Shown: positions 17,212-25,745 of the stretch, in pieces
How the letters are laid out: every line of letters starts with the position of its first letter
How positions within the stretch are numbered: position 1 is the stretch's first letter
From: an uncultured Clostridia bacterium
Lineage (GTDB): Bacteria > Bacillota > Clostridia > Oscillospirales > Ruminococcaceae
Assembly (NCBI GenBank): GCA_947625915.1
Contig: CANQPX010000006.1
Coordinates: 1-64,000, forward strand
Direction of reading: 5' to 3'
Length of the DNA stretch: 64,000 nucleotides
The notes under the pieces: model-generated
Seen by the model: only the letters and a program-made list of their open reading frames with translations
The model's database searches: none
Told to the model about the DNA's origin: nothing
Made by a program: the position numbers and the translations under genes

Positions 17212-18417
17212 TCACTTTCTCTTCAAGTCAACACAGACAACTATCATTCCGCCGTCTTTATCGTAGATCTTTGAAGAGATAGTCTTGCAGCTTTTTCCCG
17301 TTGCAGCGGATATGTACCAGCCGGAAATGAAAGGATCTTCTATCTGCTCCTTTATTGCATAAAAATAATTCTTTATGTCATGATTTACTCCGCGTATAGC
17401 CGGGTGGTAACCTTCAAGTATCTCGGTATCGGGATCCATAACGGTATCCGTTATCTGAAAACCTTTTTCATTTATTAGAAACGCACACTCTATCTCATGA
17501 TGTTCGGAAACATACTTTTTAAGTGTATCGTCATAATTCTTTTCATCAACTGTCGAAAGCGTTTCAACAAGATTATTTATTATGCGCGTGTAAGTTTCTA
17601 TCTGAACGTTCACCGCGGTGGGATTTTTCTTTATGCTGAGGTTGAGCCTGTGTGCGGCTTCTTCGAGTTTCAGCCTTGTTTCGTTGGAGAAAAGGTAATT
17701 GAACTGTTCCGGACGGGAAAAGTAAAATCCTTGAAAATAATCCACGCCCATAAGCATACAGGTTATAACTTCGTCCACCGTTTCAACGCCCTCGGCAACG
17801 GTCATTGCGCCGATCTGTTTTGCGGTATTGATAATGGACTTGAAAACTTCCTGATTATACGCGTTGGAATCAATGTTGCTGACAATAGCGCGGTCTATCT
17901 TTATGATGTCGGGATTTACCATCATTATCCTGTTCATGGTATCGAGTCCCGTACCTACGTTATCAAGGGCGATAAGGAAACCTTTTGTACGGTAAAAATC
18001 AACGAACATCATAAGATCGTAACTGTCTTTTACATGGGATTCGTTAAGTTCGATAACGATATTTTCGGGGTTGATGTTATTTTCGGAAGCGGTCTTGAAT
18101 ATCTCGCCGTTTCCGGGAACAACGTCGTTCAGCACGGAAGTCTCAAAATTCACAAAAAGCGCGGGAGCGGTCTCCTCTTTTGCGAACGCGCTCATTGCTT
18201 TTTCACGGCAAAGTCTGTCAACGTCAAGTACGCTGCCTGTTTCCTTTGCGTAACTGAACAGGAAATAAGGGGAAATTATCTCGCCCTGATAGTTTCCTCT
18301 TGCAAGAGCTTCCAGACCGATTATATTTTTTGTATTCAAAGAATAAATAGGCTGAAATTCGACAAAAATATCCTTTTTTTCGATAACATCATGTATCATT
18401 TCCGAGGTAATTTTCAT
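17212..18417 (-). CDS. EAL-domain protein with C-terminal sensor, possibly impaired phosphodiesterase
   Basis: EAL domains hydrolyse cyclic di-GMP. In this 401-residue protein the EAL motif is at 36-38, with N90, E123, E126, D152, K173, E209 and Q229 at the expected active-site positions. However, the loop 6 DDFG motif reads DNVG, so the second metal-binding Asp is N153. The C-terminal 130 residues resemble the PAS/Cache-like domain that follows EAL in YkuI-type proteins, suggesting a regulatory input. ATG 18417 has GGAGG 5 bases upstream. It probably shares a transcript with the small membrane protein 44 bases upstream. It may be an active enzyme with altered metal use or a cyclic di-GMP receptor. 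Confidence 0.88.
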   Translation of the reverse strand: MKITSEMIHDVIEKKDIFVEFQPIYSLNTKNIIGLEALARGNYQGEIISPYFLFSYAKETGSVLDVDRLCREKAMSAFAKEETAPALFVNFETSVLNDVVPGNGEIFKTASENNINPENIVIELNESHVKDSYDLMMFVDFYRTKGFLIALDNVGTGLDTMNRIMMVNPDIIKIDRAIVSNIDSNAYNQEVFKSIINTAKQIGAMTVAEGVETVDEVITCMLMGVDYFQGFYFSRPEQFNYLFSNETRLKLEEAAHRLNLSIKKNPTAVNVQIETYTRIINNLVETLSTVDEKNYDDTLKKYVSEHHEIECAFLINEKGFQITDTVMDPDTEILEGYHPAIRGVNHDIKNYFYAIKEQIEDPFISGWYISAATGKSCKTISSKIYDKDGGMIVVCVDLKRK

Positions 18418-18461
18418 GGCAGCCTCCAATTACAGATGGATTTTATGTTCCGGCAAAGGGA

Positions 18462-18794
18462 TCATTCAAGTTTTTCACAAACGCTGTCATATATCCTGTA
18501 GAGTTTCTGAACGCCGTTTTCGAGGAAGTAGTAGTGCGCTATGTAAGGTATGAGCAGTGCGAGCATCAGCGCCGAAGCAGCGAGAAGTCCGCTTATTTCC
18601 GATACGAAATAAGCAATAAGGCACAGGAACAGCAGCAAAGCAAAAAGTATCGTTACCAGCAAATGGATAAGTCTTTCATGCTGCATGAAACCGATCTTAA
18701 CGGAAAGTTCTTCTTTCAGAGCGGAAAAGTTGGTCTCATTATTTTCCAGAGCCGCGAGAACGGCGGCGATATATTCGCTGAAATATTTTCGCAT
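18462..18794 (-). CDS. Small two-pass membrane protein upstream of the EAL gene
   Basis: A 110-residue protein: an amphipathic N-terminal helix (about 1-40), two hydrophobic segments (about 45-65 and 68-90) with a short turn, and a charged C-terminal helix. No family is recognised. ATG 18794 (MRKYFSEY) is chosen because it lies about 24 bases after the predicted transcription start of the promoter at 18826-18854; the longer frame to 18866 would start upstream of that promoter's -10. Its position suggests it works with the EAL protein. Confidence 0.65.
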   Translation of the reverse strand: MRKYFSEYIAAVLAALENNETNFSALKEELSVKIGFMQHERLIHLLVTILFALLLFLCLIAYFVSEISGLLAASALMLALLIPYIAHYYFLENGVQKLYRIYDSVCEKLE

Positions 18795-18825
18795 AAAAAA
18801 GCGCCCCCCGACATTGTTCAAATCA

Positions 18826-18854
18826 ATTATAACACATTCTCCCCCACTTTTCAA
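18826..18854 (-). promoter_or_regulatory. Promoter of the membrane protein-EAL unit
   Basis: Minus strand TTGAAA (18849-18854), 17 bases, TATAAT (18826-18831). Confidence 0.8.
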
Positions 18855-18947
18855 GAAGCAATACAAATTTTGGCGAAAAAAATTATCAAAGATATTCGTT
18901 CAATTAAGACAAAACTTTTAAAATTTTGTATAAATTAACTAACTCCA

Positions 18948-18976
18948 TTGACATTAGTGAAATAATTTGATATAAT
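18948..18976 (+). promoter_or_regulatory. Chemoreceptor promoter (perfect consensus)
   Basis: TTGACA (18948-18953), 17 bases, TATAAT (18971-18976). Confidence 0.9.
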
Positions 18977-19018
18977 GTTACCATTAATAATCTATTTTTA
19001 TCTGAAAGAAGGATCATT

Positions 19019-20395
19019 ATGTCAGGGTTATCAAGTTTGGAAAGTGATTCAAAGAGGCAAGCTACCGAAAAAATGGTGCTTATCCATGTTGTAGCCGTAA
19101 TAATCGTAGTGATAATGTTCGGCGTCATCAATATCGTTTCCGGAGCAGTCGTTCCCGCGCTCATCATTCTGATAGCAGGCGGCGCTGCGAGCGCGGCAAC
19201 GTTCATATTGAAAAGCCGCACTTCCACAACTACAAGGGGCATTATACTTTCCGTTGCGCAGATGCTGATAATCGTTATAATTTCCGCAGCGAAACACGAA
19301 CTCCAGAGTATGTTCCCGCTGATGGTGGCGTCAATGGCTCTCGCGGCGATATATTTCAATAAGAAAAACGTGATATTGCAGTGGGTGCTTGCGGATATCC
19401 CCTCGGTACTGGGAATTTTCATGAGATCTTTCTTCTACAGCGACGCAGGACTGGAATCCATCGTAAAAGGTCTTGTAGGCGTAAATGTGGGCGGATTTCT
19501 TATCCTTTATCTCATGAACTGCAGCCTTAAATACATAAGCGAAGCCGAAGAAGCCGGCAGCAAAACGGAACGTCTCCTTACAAAAGTCAAGGAACAGATG
19601 TCCGAGGGCGAAGAAATGGTCGAACGCCAGAAAACTGTCGTTCAGAATATCGCCGAGATCTCCGAGCGCGTAAACAGCACATCGGGTCTTATGCTTGAAG
19701 TTGCCGACAAGATAAACAGCGCAGCGGAAGAACAGGAACAGACTATTGCGGAAATTACCGAAAGCGTTGCAGAGATCTCCGCAGAAACGGAAAGAGGACT
19801 TTCCGAATCGGAAAAAGCTTCCGAATCCGCTCTCAGAAGTACGGAACTTGTTCACGAAAGCAACAAGGAAATGCAGAATATACTTGAAGCAATGGCTGAG
19901 ATCACCGAATCCTCACATAAGATCGAAAGCATTATCAAAACGATCGAAGATATCGCGTTCCAGACAAATATCCTTGCCCTTAACGCCGCAGTTGAAGCTG
20001 CAAGAGCAGGCGCGGCAGGAAAAGGTTTTGCCGTAGTTGCCGATGAAGTAAGGAATCTTGCCAACCGAAGCGCAGAAGCTGTTCAGAACACTTCAACGCT
20101 TATCCAGACTTCCATCGAGTCGGTGGAAAAAGGTACTGCTATCGCCAAAAAAGCCGCTCAGAAAATGGAAGGCGTTATGGAGACTGCCGAGAGCAGTGCT
20201 TCGCACGCAAAGCAGATCGCGGAACTTACCGACCGTCAGACCAAGGCTATCGAATCCGTAAGGAGTCAGCTTGAGCAGATATCCGTTATCATCACTCAGA
20301 ACTCACAGACTTCCGTAGAAAGCGCGGACATAGCGCGTTCGGTCGCATCGGAAGCTTCAAGAATGGACGAGATAGTAAAAGATTTCAGAGCGTAA
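19019..20395 (+). CDS. Methyl-accepting chemotaxis-type protein with a multi-pass membrane sensor
   Basis: A 458-residue receptor. The first 170 residues form five or six membrane segments with almost no external loop, so ligand sensing would occur in or at the membrane; no dCache or four-helix sensor is present. The rest is a long coiled-coil signalling domain with the strongly conserved tip [20 protein letters not shown] and [15 protein letters not shown], which contacts CheA and CheW. AAGGATC lies before the ATG. No other chemotaxis gene is in the window, so the partner system must be elsewhere or the protein regulates something other than motility. Confidence 0.93.
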   Translation: MSGLSSLESDSKRQATEKMVLIHVVAVIIVVIMFGVINIVSGAVVPALIILIAGGAASAATFILKSRTSTTTRGIILSVAQMLIIVIISAAKHELQSMFPLMVASMALAAIYFNKKNVILQWVLADIPSVLGIFMRSFFYSDAGLESIVKGLVGVNVGGFLILYLMNCSLKYISEAEEAGSKTERLLTKVKEQMSEGEEMVERQKTVVQNIAEISERVNSTSGLMLEVADKINSAAEEQEQTIAEITESVAEISAETERGLSESEKASESALRSTELVHESNKEMQNILEAMAEITESSHKIESIIKTIEDIAFQTNILALNAAVEAARAGAAGKGFAVVADEVRNLANRSAEAVQNTSTLIQTSIESVEKGTAIAKKAAQKMEGVMETAESSASHAKQIAELTDRQTKAIESVRSQLEQISVIITQNSQTSVESADIARSVASEASRMDEIVKDFRA

Positions 20396-20412
20396 ATAAT
20401 TATCATTATCAA

Positions 20413-20441
20413 AAAGCGTTCCGCACACCGCGGGACGCTTT
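20413..20441 (+). terminator. Chemoreceptor terminator hairpin, left copy
   Basis: AAAGCGTTCC pairs with GGGACGCTTT (one T-G wobble). It has no T tail because the right end of repeat copy D starts immediately after it. A near-identical hairpin with a full T tail lies beyond copy D. Confidence 0.65.
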
Positions 20442-20778
20442 AGTCTGTCGAAAAAACTAAAAACAGGCGCGGACAAAATAAAAAAACGAAAAACAAAACC
20501 TTGCCCGAAAAGCTGATCCAGCGCAGCCGCGCTGGCGGATTCCAAAGGCAGAGCCTTTGGTCGCCATCCGCAGATGGCGAAATCTCCTTTACGAAGGTGC
20601 CTCTGCAAAGGGGTGAATTGCCGCTGCAAGCGGCAAGAGGGGAACGCTCTGCAAGAGAGAGCGTTCCCCTTGGCATTAACAGTTATTGTGACCTAAGCTT
20701 TGCCAAACAGCCCGGTGAGCTGTTTGGCAATACAGAGCAATTTGTTTTTCTAAAAAATAATTCTTTGTAAATACTTTT
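20442..20778 (-). repeat. Dispersed hairpin element, copy D (inverted)
   Basis: Minus-strand orientation. The end AGTCTGTCGAAAAA lies at 20442-20455. Hairpin arms in element orientation include TGCCAAACAGC/GCTGTTTGGCA-type, GGGGAACGCTCT/AGAGCGTTCCCC, TTGCCGCT/AGCGGCAA, CGCCATC/GATGGCG, CCAAAGGC/GCCTTTGG and CCAGCGC/GCGCTGG. The first small hairpin (GTTGT/ACAAC) is deleted. Confidence 0.85.
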
Positions 20779-20789
20779 TATACAGAATT

Positions 20790-20820
20790 AAGCGTTCCGC
20801 ACACGCGGGACGCTTTTTTT
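20790..20820 (+). terminator. Terminator hairpin, right copy
   Basis: AAGCGTTCC and GGGACGCTT form the stem, followed by seven T residues. It matches the hairpin at 20413 and probably represents the intact terminator of the chemoreceptor gene. Confidence 0.8.
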
Positions 20821-20922
20821 ACATAACATTTGAAACAAACCGTAAAAAATATTTCAAATATCATTAAAAAAATCGGGTTTTTTGAAAAATTTTGCGTTTT
20901 TTGGATTTTTTTTAAAAAACTC

Positions 20923-20951
20923 TTGCAAAATCTTTCTTTATAGTGTATAAT
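20923..20951 (+). promoter_or_regulatory. gdhA promoter
   Basis: TTGCAA (20923-20928), 17 bases, TATAAT (20946-20951). A small CTGCGG/CCGCAG hairpin lies in the leader that follows. Confidence 0.8.
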
Positions 20952-21021
20952 TATATTGTCTGCTGCGGACGTTCGGAAACCGCAGTGTAAATCTTTTAAA
21001 ATTTAATATGGGAGGATCTAA

Positions 21022-22377
<1,356 letters not shown>

Positions 22378-22400
22378 TCCTCTTGCAAAATATAAAGGAT

Positions 22401-22436
22401 AAAAACCGTTTCCGCACGGAAGCGGTTTTTATTTTT
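22401..22436 (+). terminator. gdhA terminator
   Basis: AACCGTTTCCG pairs with CGGAAGCGGTT (one wobble) and is followed by TTTATTTTT. Confidence 0.85.
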
Positions 22437-22513
22437 CAAATGCTGAAAATTAATAGTAATAACTGTTTTTATGTTCCATGTATAAACTTTTTTTGAATTC
22501 TACAAAATTTCTA

Positions 22514-22542
22514 TTGAAATATTAAAAAAAATAGTGTATAAT
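22514..22542 (+). promoter_or_regulatory. Promoter of the DHH phosphoesterase
   Basis: TTGAAA (22514-22519), 17 bases, TATAAT (22537-22542). Confidence 0.8.
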
Positions 22543-22600
22543 CAATAATATACTGCATCGGTGTATGCAGTCTTGAATATGTTTTAGGAGTTGTATTGAA

Positions 22601-23518
22601 ATGAGACTTGTTACACGTTCGGATTTTGACGGTCTTGCCTGCGGCGCTCTTCTTAAAGACGTCGGTATCATAGATCATTGGAAATTTGCCCACCCGAAGG
22701 ATCTTCAGGACGGGCTTATAGAGATAACAGAAGATGACTGCCTTGCAAACGTTCCGTTTGTGGAAGGCTGCGGACTCTGGTTCGATCACCATTCCAGCGA
22801 ATTCGAGCGCAATCAGCTTGAAGGCAAATATAAGGGCGAGAGCCGTATAGCACCTTCCTGCGCAAGGATCATTTATGACTACTACGGCGGAAAGGAACGC
22901 TTCGGTCACTACGATGACATGATGATCGCCGTGGATAAAGTCGACAGCGGCAACCTTACAAAAGATGAAATACTTAATCCTACAGGCTGGATACTCGTGG
23001 GTTTCCTTATGGATCCGAGAACAGGTCTCGGCAGATGGAGAAATTTCACCATCTCTAACTATCAGCTCATGGAAAAACTTATCGACTGCTGCCGTACAAT
23101 GAATACGGACGAGATACTTTCCCTGCCCGATGTTAAAGAAAGAATAGACGTTTACTTTGAACAAGCGGAGAAATTCAAGGAAATGGTAAGGGCTCATACA
23201 CGCGTTGAAAAAGACGTTATTATCAGCGACCTGCGCGGCGTTGACCCGATATATTCCGGAAACAGGTTCCTTATCTACAGTCTTTATCCCGAGCAGAACA
23301 TTTCCGCATGGATCGTAAACGGCAAAGGCGGTCACGGCTGCAGCGCGGCTGTGGGATATTCTATACTTAACCGCACTTCAAATGTGAATGTCGGCAGACT
23401 TATGCTCAAATACGGCGGCGGCGGTCACAAAGCTGTCGGAACTTGTCAGTTCACAGACGAAAATATGGACACGGATCTCCCGAAAATGCTTGACGAACTG
23501 ATAAATTACAAAGAATGA
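22601..23518 (+). CDS. DHH-family phosphoesterase
   Basis: A 305-residue protein of the DHH/DHHA1 superfamily, manganese-dependent phosphoesterases acting on small nucleotides, nanoRNA or polyphosphate. Metal-binding motifs are SDFDGLACG (7-15), the DHH triad in WFDHHSSEF (about 65-73) and AVDKVDSG. The C-terminal substrate-binding DHHA1 motif is present as GGGGHKAVGTCQF. It lacks the long N-terminal half of RecJ. NrnA-like or pAp phosphatase activity is possible, but the exact substrate is not decidable. The gene has its own promoter and a downstream terminator. Confidence 0.88.
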   Translation: MRLVTRSDFDGLACGALLKDVGIIDHWKFAHPKDLQDGLIEITEDDCLANVPFVEGCGLWFDHHSSEFERNQLEGKYKGESRIAPSCARIIYDYYGGKERFGHYDDMMIAVDKVDSGNLTKDEILNPTGWILVGFLMDPRTGLGRWRNFTISNYQLMEKLIDCCRTMNTDEILSLPDVKERIDVYFEQAEKFKEMVRAHTRVEKDVIISDLRGVDPIYSGNRFLIYSLYPEQNISAWIVNGKGGHGCSAAVGYSILNRTSNVNVGRLMLKYGGGGHKAVGTCQFTDENMDTDLPKMLDELINYKE

Positions 23519-23523
23519 CAACC

Positions 23524-23555
23524 AAGCGGCTCGCCAAAGCGGCAGCCGCTTTTTT
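23524..23555 (+). terminator. Terminator after the DHH gene
   Basis: AAGCGGCT (23524-23531) pairs with AGCCGCTT (23544-23551), followed by T residues. Confidence 0.8.
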
Positions 23556-23607
23556 CATTCATAAAAATTTTACCGGTAAATTTACTCCGTATTTTTTGGT
23601 AAAGCTA

Positions 23608-23636
23608 TTGCATTTCAGAGGAAAATCGGTTATAAT
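23608..23636 (+). promoter_or_regulatory. Aldolase promoter
   Basis: TTGCAT (23608-23613), 17 bases, TATAAT (23631-23636). Confidence 0.75.
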
Positions 23637-23702
23637 TAAAGGGTAGTATTTTTTAAAATAATATGGGGTATGTTTTTTATCCCGCGAAAGGAATGTTATA
23701 CC

Positions 23703-24572
23703 ATGTCAAAACTCGTTTCCGCAAAAGATATGCTGAACAAAGCACGCGACGGTAAATATGCCGTTGGTCAGTTCAACATCAACAACCTCGAATGGACAAA
23801 GGCTATCCTCCTTACCGCTGAGGAACTCAAGTCCCCTGTTATCCTCGGCGTGTCCGAAGGCGCAGGAAAGTACATGACCGGCTACAAGACCGTTGTAGGT
23901 ATGGTAAACGGCATGATGGAGGAACTGAAGATCACCGTTCCCGTTGCGCTGCATCTGGATCATGGTACTTTTGAGGGCGCTAAGGCTTGTATCAACGCAG
24001 GCTTCTCGTCTATAATGTTTGACGGTTCTCACTATCCCATCGAGGAAAACATCGCCAAGACCACCGCTCTGGTAAATACCTGCGATATACTCGGAATTTC
24101 TCTCGAAGCAGAAGTTGGTTCCATCGGCGGCGAAGAAGACGGCGTTGTCGGAATGGGCGAGTGTGCAGACCCGAATGAGTGCAAGCAGATCGCTGATCTG
24201 GGAGTTACGATGCTTGCAGCAGGAATAGGAAATATCCACGGAAAATATCCCGAAAACTGGCCCGGTCTTTCTTTTGAAACATTGGCTGCAGTTAAGGAAA
24301 AAGTCGGTGATATGCCTTTAGTTCTCCACGGCGGTACAGGCATACCCGAGGATATGATAAAGAAAGCTATCTCCCTCGGAGTTGCAAAGATCAACGTTAA
24401 TACAGAGTGCCAGCTCTCATTTGCCGCAGCTACAAGAAAATACATCGAAGAAGGCAAAGATCAGCAGGGCAAAGGTTTTGACCCGAGAAAACTCCTTGCT
24501 CCCGGCTTTGAAGCTATCAAAGCAACAGTCAAGGAAAAAATGGAACTGTTCGGTTCTGTCGGCAAAGCTTGA
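23703..24572 (+). CDS. fba: Class II fructose-bisphosphate aldolase
   Basis: Zinc-dependent aldolase that splits fructose 1,6-bisphosphate in glycolysis. From ATG 23703 the protein has 289 residues. Key segments: NINNLEW near the start, LHLDHG with the catalytic Asp and zinc His (about 80-85), SIMFDGSHYPIEENI, the glycine-rich EAEVGSIGGEEDG, the zinc-ligand AGIGNIHGKYP and LHGGTGIP, and INVNTE. AAAGGA lies 10 bases upstream of this ATG; the frame extension to 23670 is not supported. A tagatose-bisphosphate substrate cannot be excluded from sequence alone. Confidence 0.95.
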   Translation: MSKLVSAKDMLNKARDGKYAVGQFNINNLEWTKAILLTAEELKSPVILGVSEGAGKYMTGYKTVVGMVNGMMEELKITVPVALHLDHGTFEGAKACINAGFSSIMFDGSHYPIEENIAKTTALVNTCDILGISLEAEVGSIGGEEDGVVGMGECADPNECKQIADLGVTMLAAGIGNIHGKYPENWPGLSFETLAAVKEKVGDMPLVLHGGTGIPEDMIKKAISLGVAKINVNTECQLSFAAATRKYIEEGKDQQGKGFDPRKLLAPGFEAIKATVKEKMELFGSVGKA

Positions 24573-24594
24573 TCTTATTATCAATAAACGTATG

Positions 24595-24625
24595 AGGGAC
24601 GGCTTTTTTGCCGTCCCTTGATCTT
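24595..24625 (+). terminator. Hairpin after the aldolase gene
   Basis: AGGGACGGC pairs with GCCGTCCCT around a TTTTTT loop. The downstream T run is weak, so readthrough into the flavoprotein gene 27 bases away is likely. Confidence 0.55.
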
Positions 24626-24644
24626 TATCAAGGAGAGAATTTTT

Positions 24645-25262
24645 ATGAAAGTCCTTATTATCAACGGCAGCCCCAGAAAAAACGGGAACACCACAATTGC
24701 CATACAAGAAATGGAAAAAGTTTTTGAAAAAGAAAATGTGGAATATGAGACCGTACAGGTAGGAAATATGGATATACGCGGCTGTATTGCCTGCGGAAAA
24801 TGCTCTGAAACGGGAAAATGCGCTTTTAACGACATTGTAAATGAGACTGCTCCGAAATTTGAAGCGGCGGACGGACTTGTGATTGCAAGTCCTGTGTATT
24901 ACGCTTCTGCAAACGCAACGCTCATAGCGTTTCTGGACAGACTTTTCTACAGTACAAATTTTGACACGGCGATGAAAGTGGGAGCAAGTGTGGTATGCGC
25001 AAGGCGCGGCGGCTGTTCTTCAACATTTGACGAACTTAACAAATTTTTTACAAGTAAAAATATGCCCATAGCCGCGAGCCAATACTGGAACAGTATCCAC
25101 GGGCTGCAAAAGGGTGAAGCGGAAATGGACGAAGAAGGCAGACAGACAATGAGGACGCTTGCGGCGAACATGACATTTCTTATGAAGAGCATTGCGCTCG
25201 GAAAAGAGAAGTACGGACTTCCCGAACACGAGCAGCGCACACCGACGAATTTTATAAGATAG
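24645..25262 (+). CDS. NADPH-dependent FMN reductase / iron-sulfur flavoprotein
   Basis: A 205-residue flavodoxin-fold protein. The FMN phosphate-binding loop GSPRKNGNT (about 8-16) is followed by a cysteine cluster GCIACGKCSETGKC (about 47-60) as in iron-sulfur flavoproteins, and the ASPVYYASANATL segment that packs on FMN. Such proteins reduce quinones, metals or act as electron carriers in anaerobes. ATG 24645 has AAGGAG upstream; the nine-codon extension has none. It probably sits on the aldolase transcript by partial readthrough and is followed by a strong terminator. Confidence 0.9.
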   Translation: MKVLIINGSPRKNGNTTIAIQEMEKVFEKENVEYETVQVGNMDIRGCIACGKCSETGKCAFNDIVNETAPKFEAADGLVIASPVYYASANATLIAFLDRLFYSTNFDTAMKVGASVVCARRGGCSSTFDELNKFFTSKNMPIAASQYWNSIHGLQKGEAEMDEEGRQTMRTLAANMTFLMKSIALGKEKYGLPEHEQRTPTNFIR

Positions 25263-25283
25263 AAAAAATAACAAAAAACAAAA

Positions 25284-25317
25284 CTGCCGACCGTGAAGGT
25301 CGGCAGTCGCTTTTTTT
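25284..25317 (+). terminator. Flavoprotein gene terminator
   Basis: CTGCCGACC pairs perfectly with GGTCGGCAG around GTGAA; TCGC and seven T residues follow. It lies close to the 3' end of the converging lipoprotein gene. Confidence 0.85.
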
Positions 25318-25326
25318 AGCTTTCAA

Positions 25327-25656
25327 CTATCTCGCAGAATTCCCGTCACCGCCGTCAAGTACATCACTTACAATGTCACCCGCTCCGGTAACTATATCCT
25401 CCGCTCCCGTAACAATGTCATCAACTATATCATTCATGTCAGTACCCATTTCTTCAAGAAATCCGTCGCCGTCAACATCTCCCGTCTCCGAATTTTTCTC
25501 GGAAACGCTTTGCGTTGTCGCTTCGGTAGTTGTCTGACTCTGTGATGTGGTGGTCTGCGATTCGTTTCCGCTTCCGCTGCTGCCGTCGGAAGAACATCCC
25601 GTAAGCATAGCCGCGGCAGCAAGCAGTACGGAAACCGCCGAAATTACTTTTTTCAT
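25327..25656 (-). CDS. Small lipoprotein
   Basis: A 109-residue protein with a type II signal peptide: KK, hydrophobic core to residue 18, and lipobox LTGC (cysteine at about 21). A Ser/Thr/Gln-rich linker follows to about 50, then an acidic stretch with DVDGDGFLEE, reminiscent of a calcium-binding DxDxDG loop, and a repeated DIVTGA pattern. No enzyme motif is seen. AAGGAAG precedes the ATG. It lies 89 bases after the ABC permease gene on the same strand and may be the last gene of that operon. Confidence 0.75.
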   Translation of the reverse strand: MKKVISAVSVLLAAAAMLTGCSSDGSSGSGNESQTTTSQSQTTTEATTQSVSEKNSETGDVDGDGFLEEMGTDMNDIVDDIVTGAEDIVTGAGDIVSDVLDGGDGNSAR

Positions 25657-25745
25657 CGTAGCTTCCTTTCCCGCAGGGGTTATGCTTTCTGCGTCCTGTT
25701 ATCCGTCTTATGCAGACCCTTTAACGCGGTTCTGTACAGGAAGCT

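Noticed and set aside
16976..17274. Open frames inside the repeat copies (for example proteins starting MPRGTLSLAERSPLA) on both strands
   Set aside because: They occur only within the repeated hairpin element, lack ribosome binding sites, read equally well on both strands and follow the stem sequences, so they are by-products of the GC-rich repeats.
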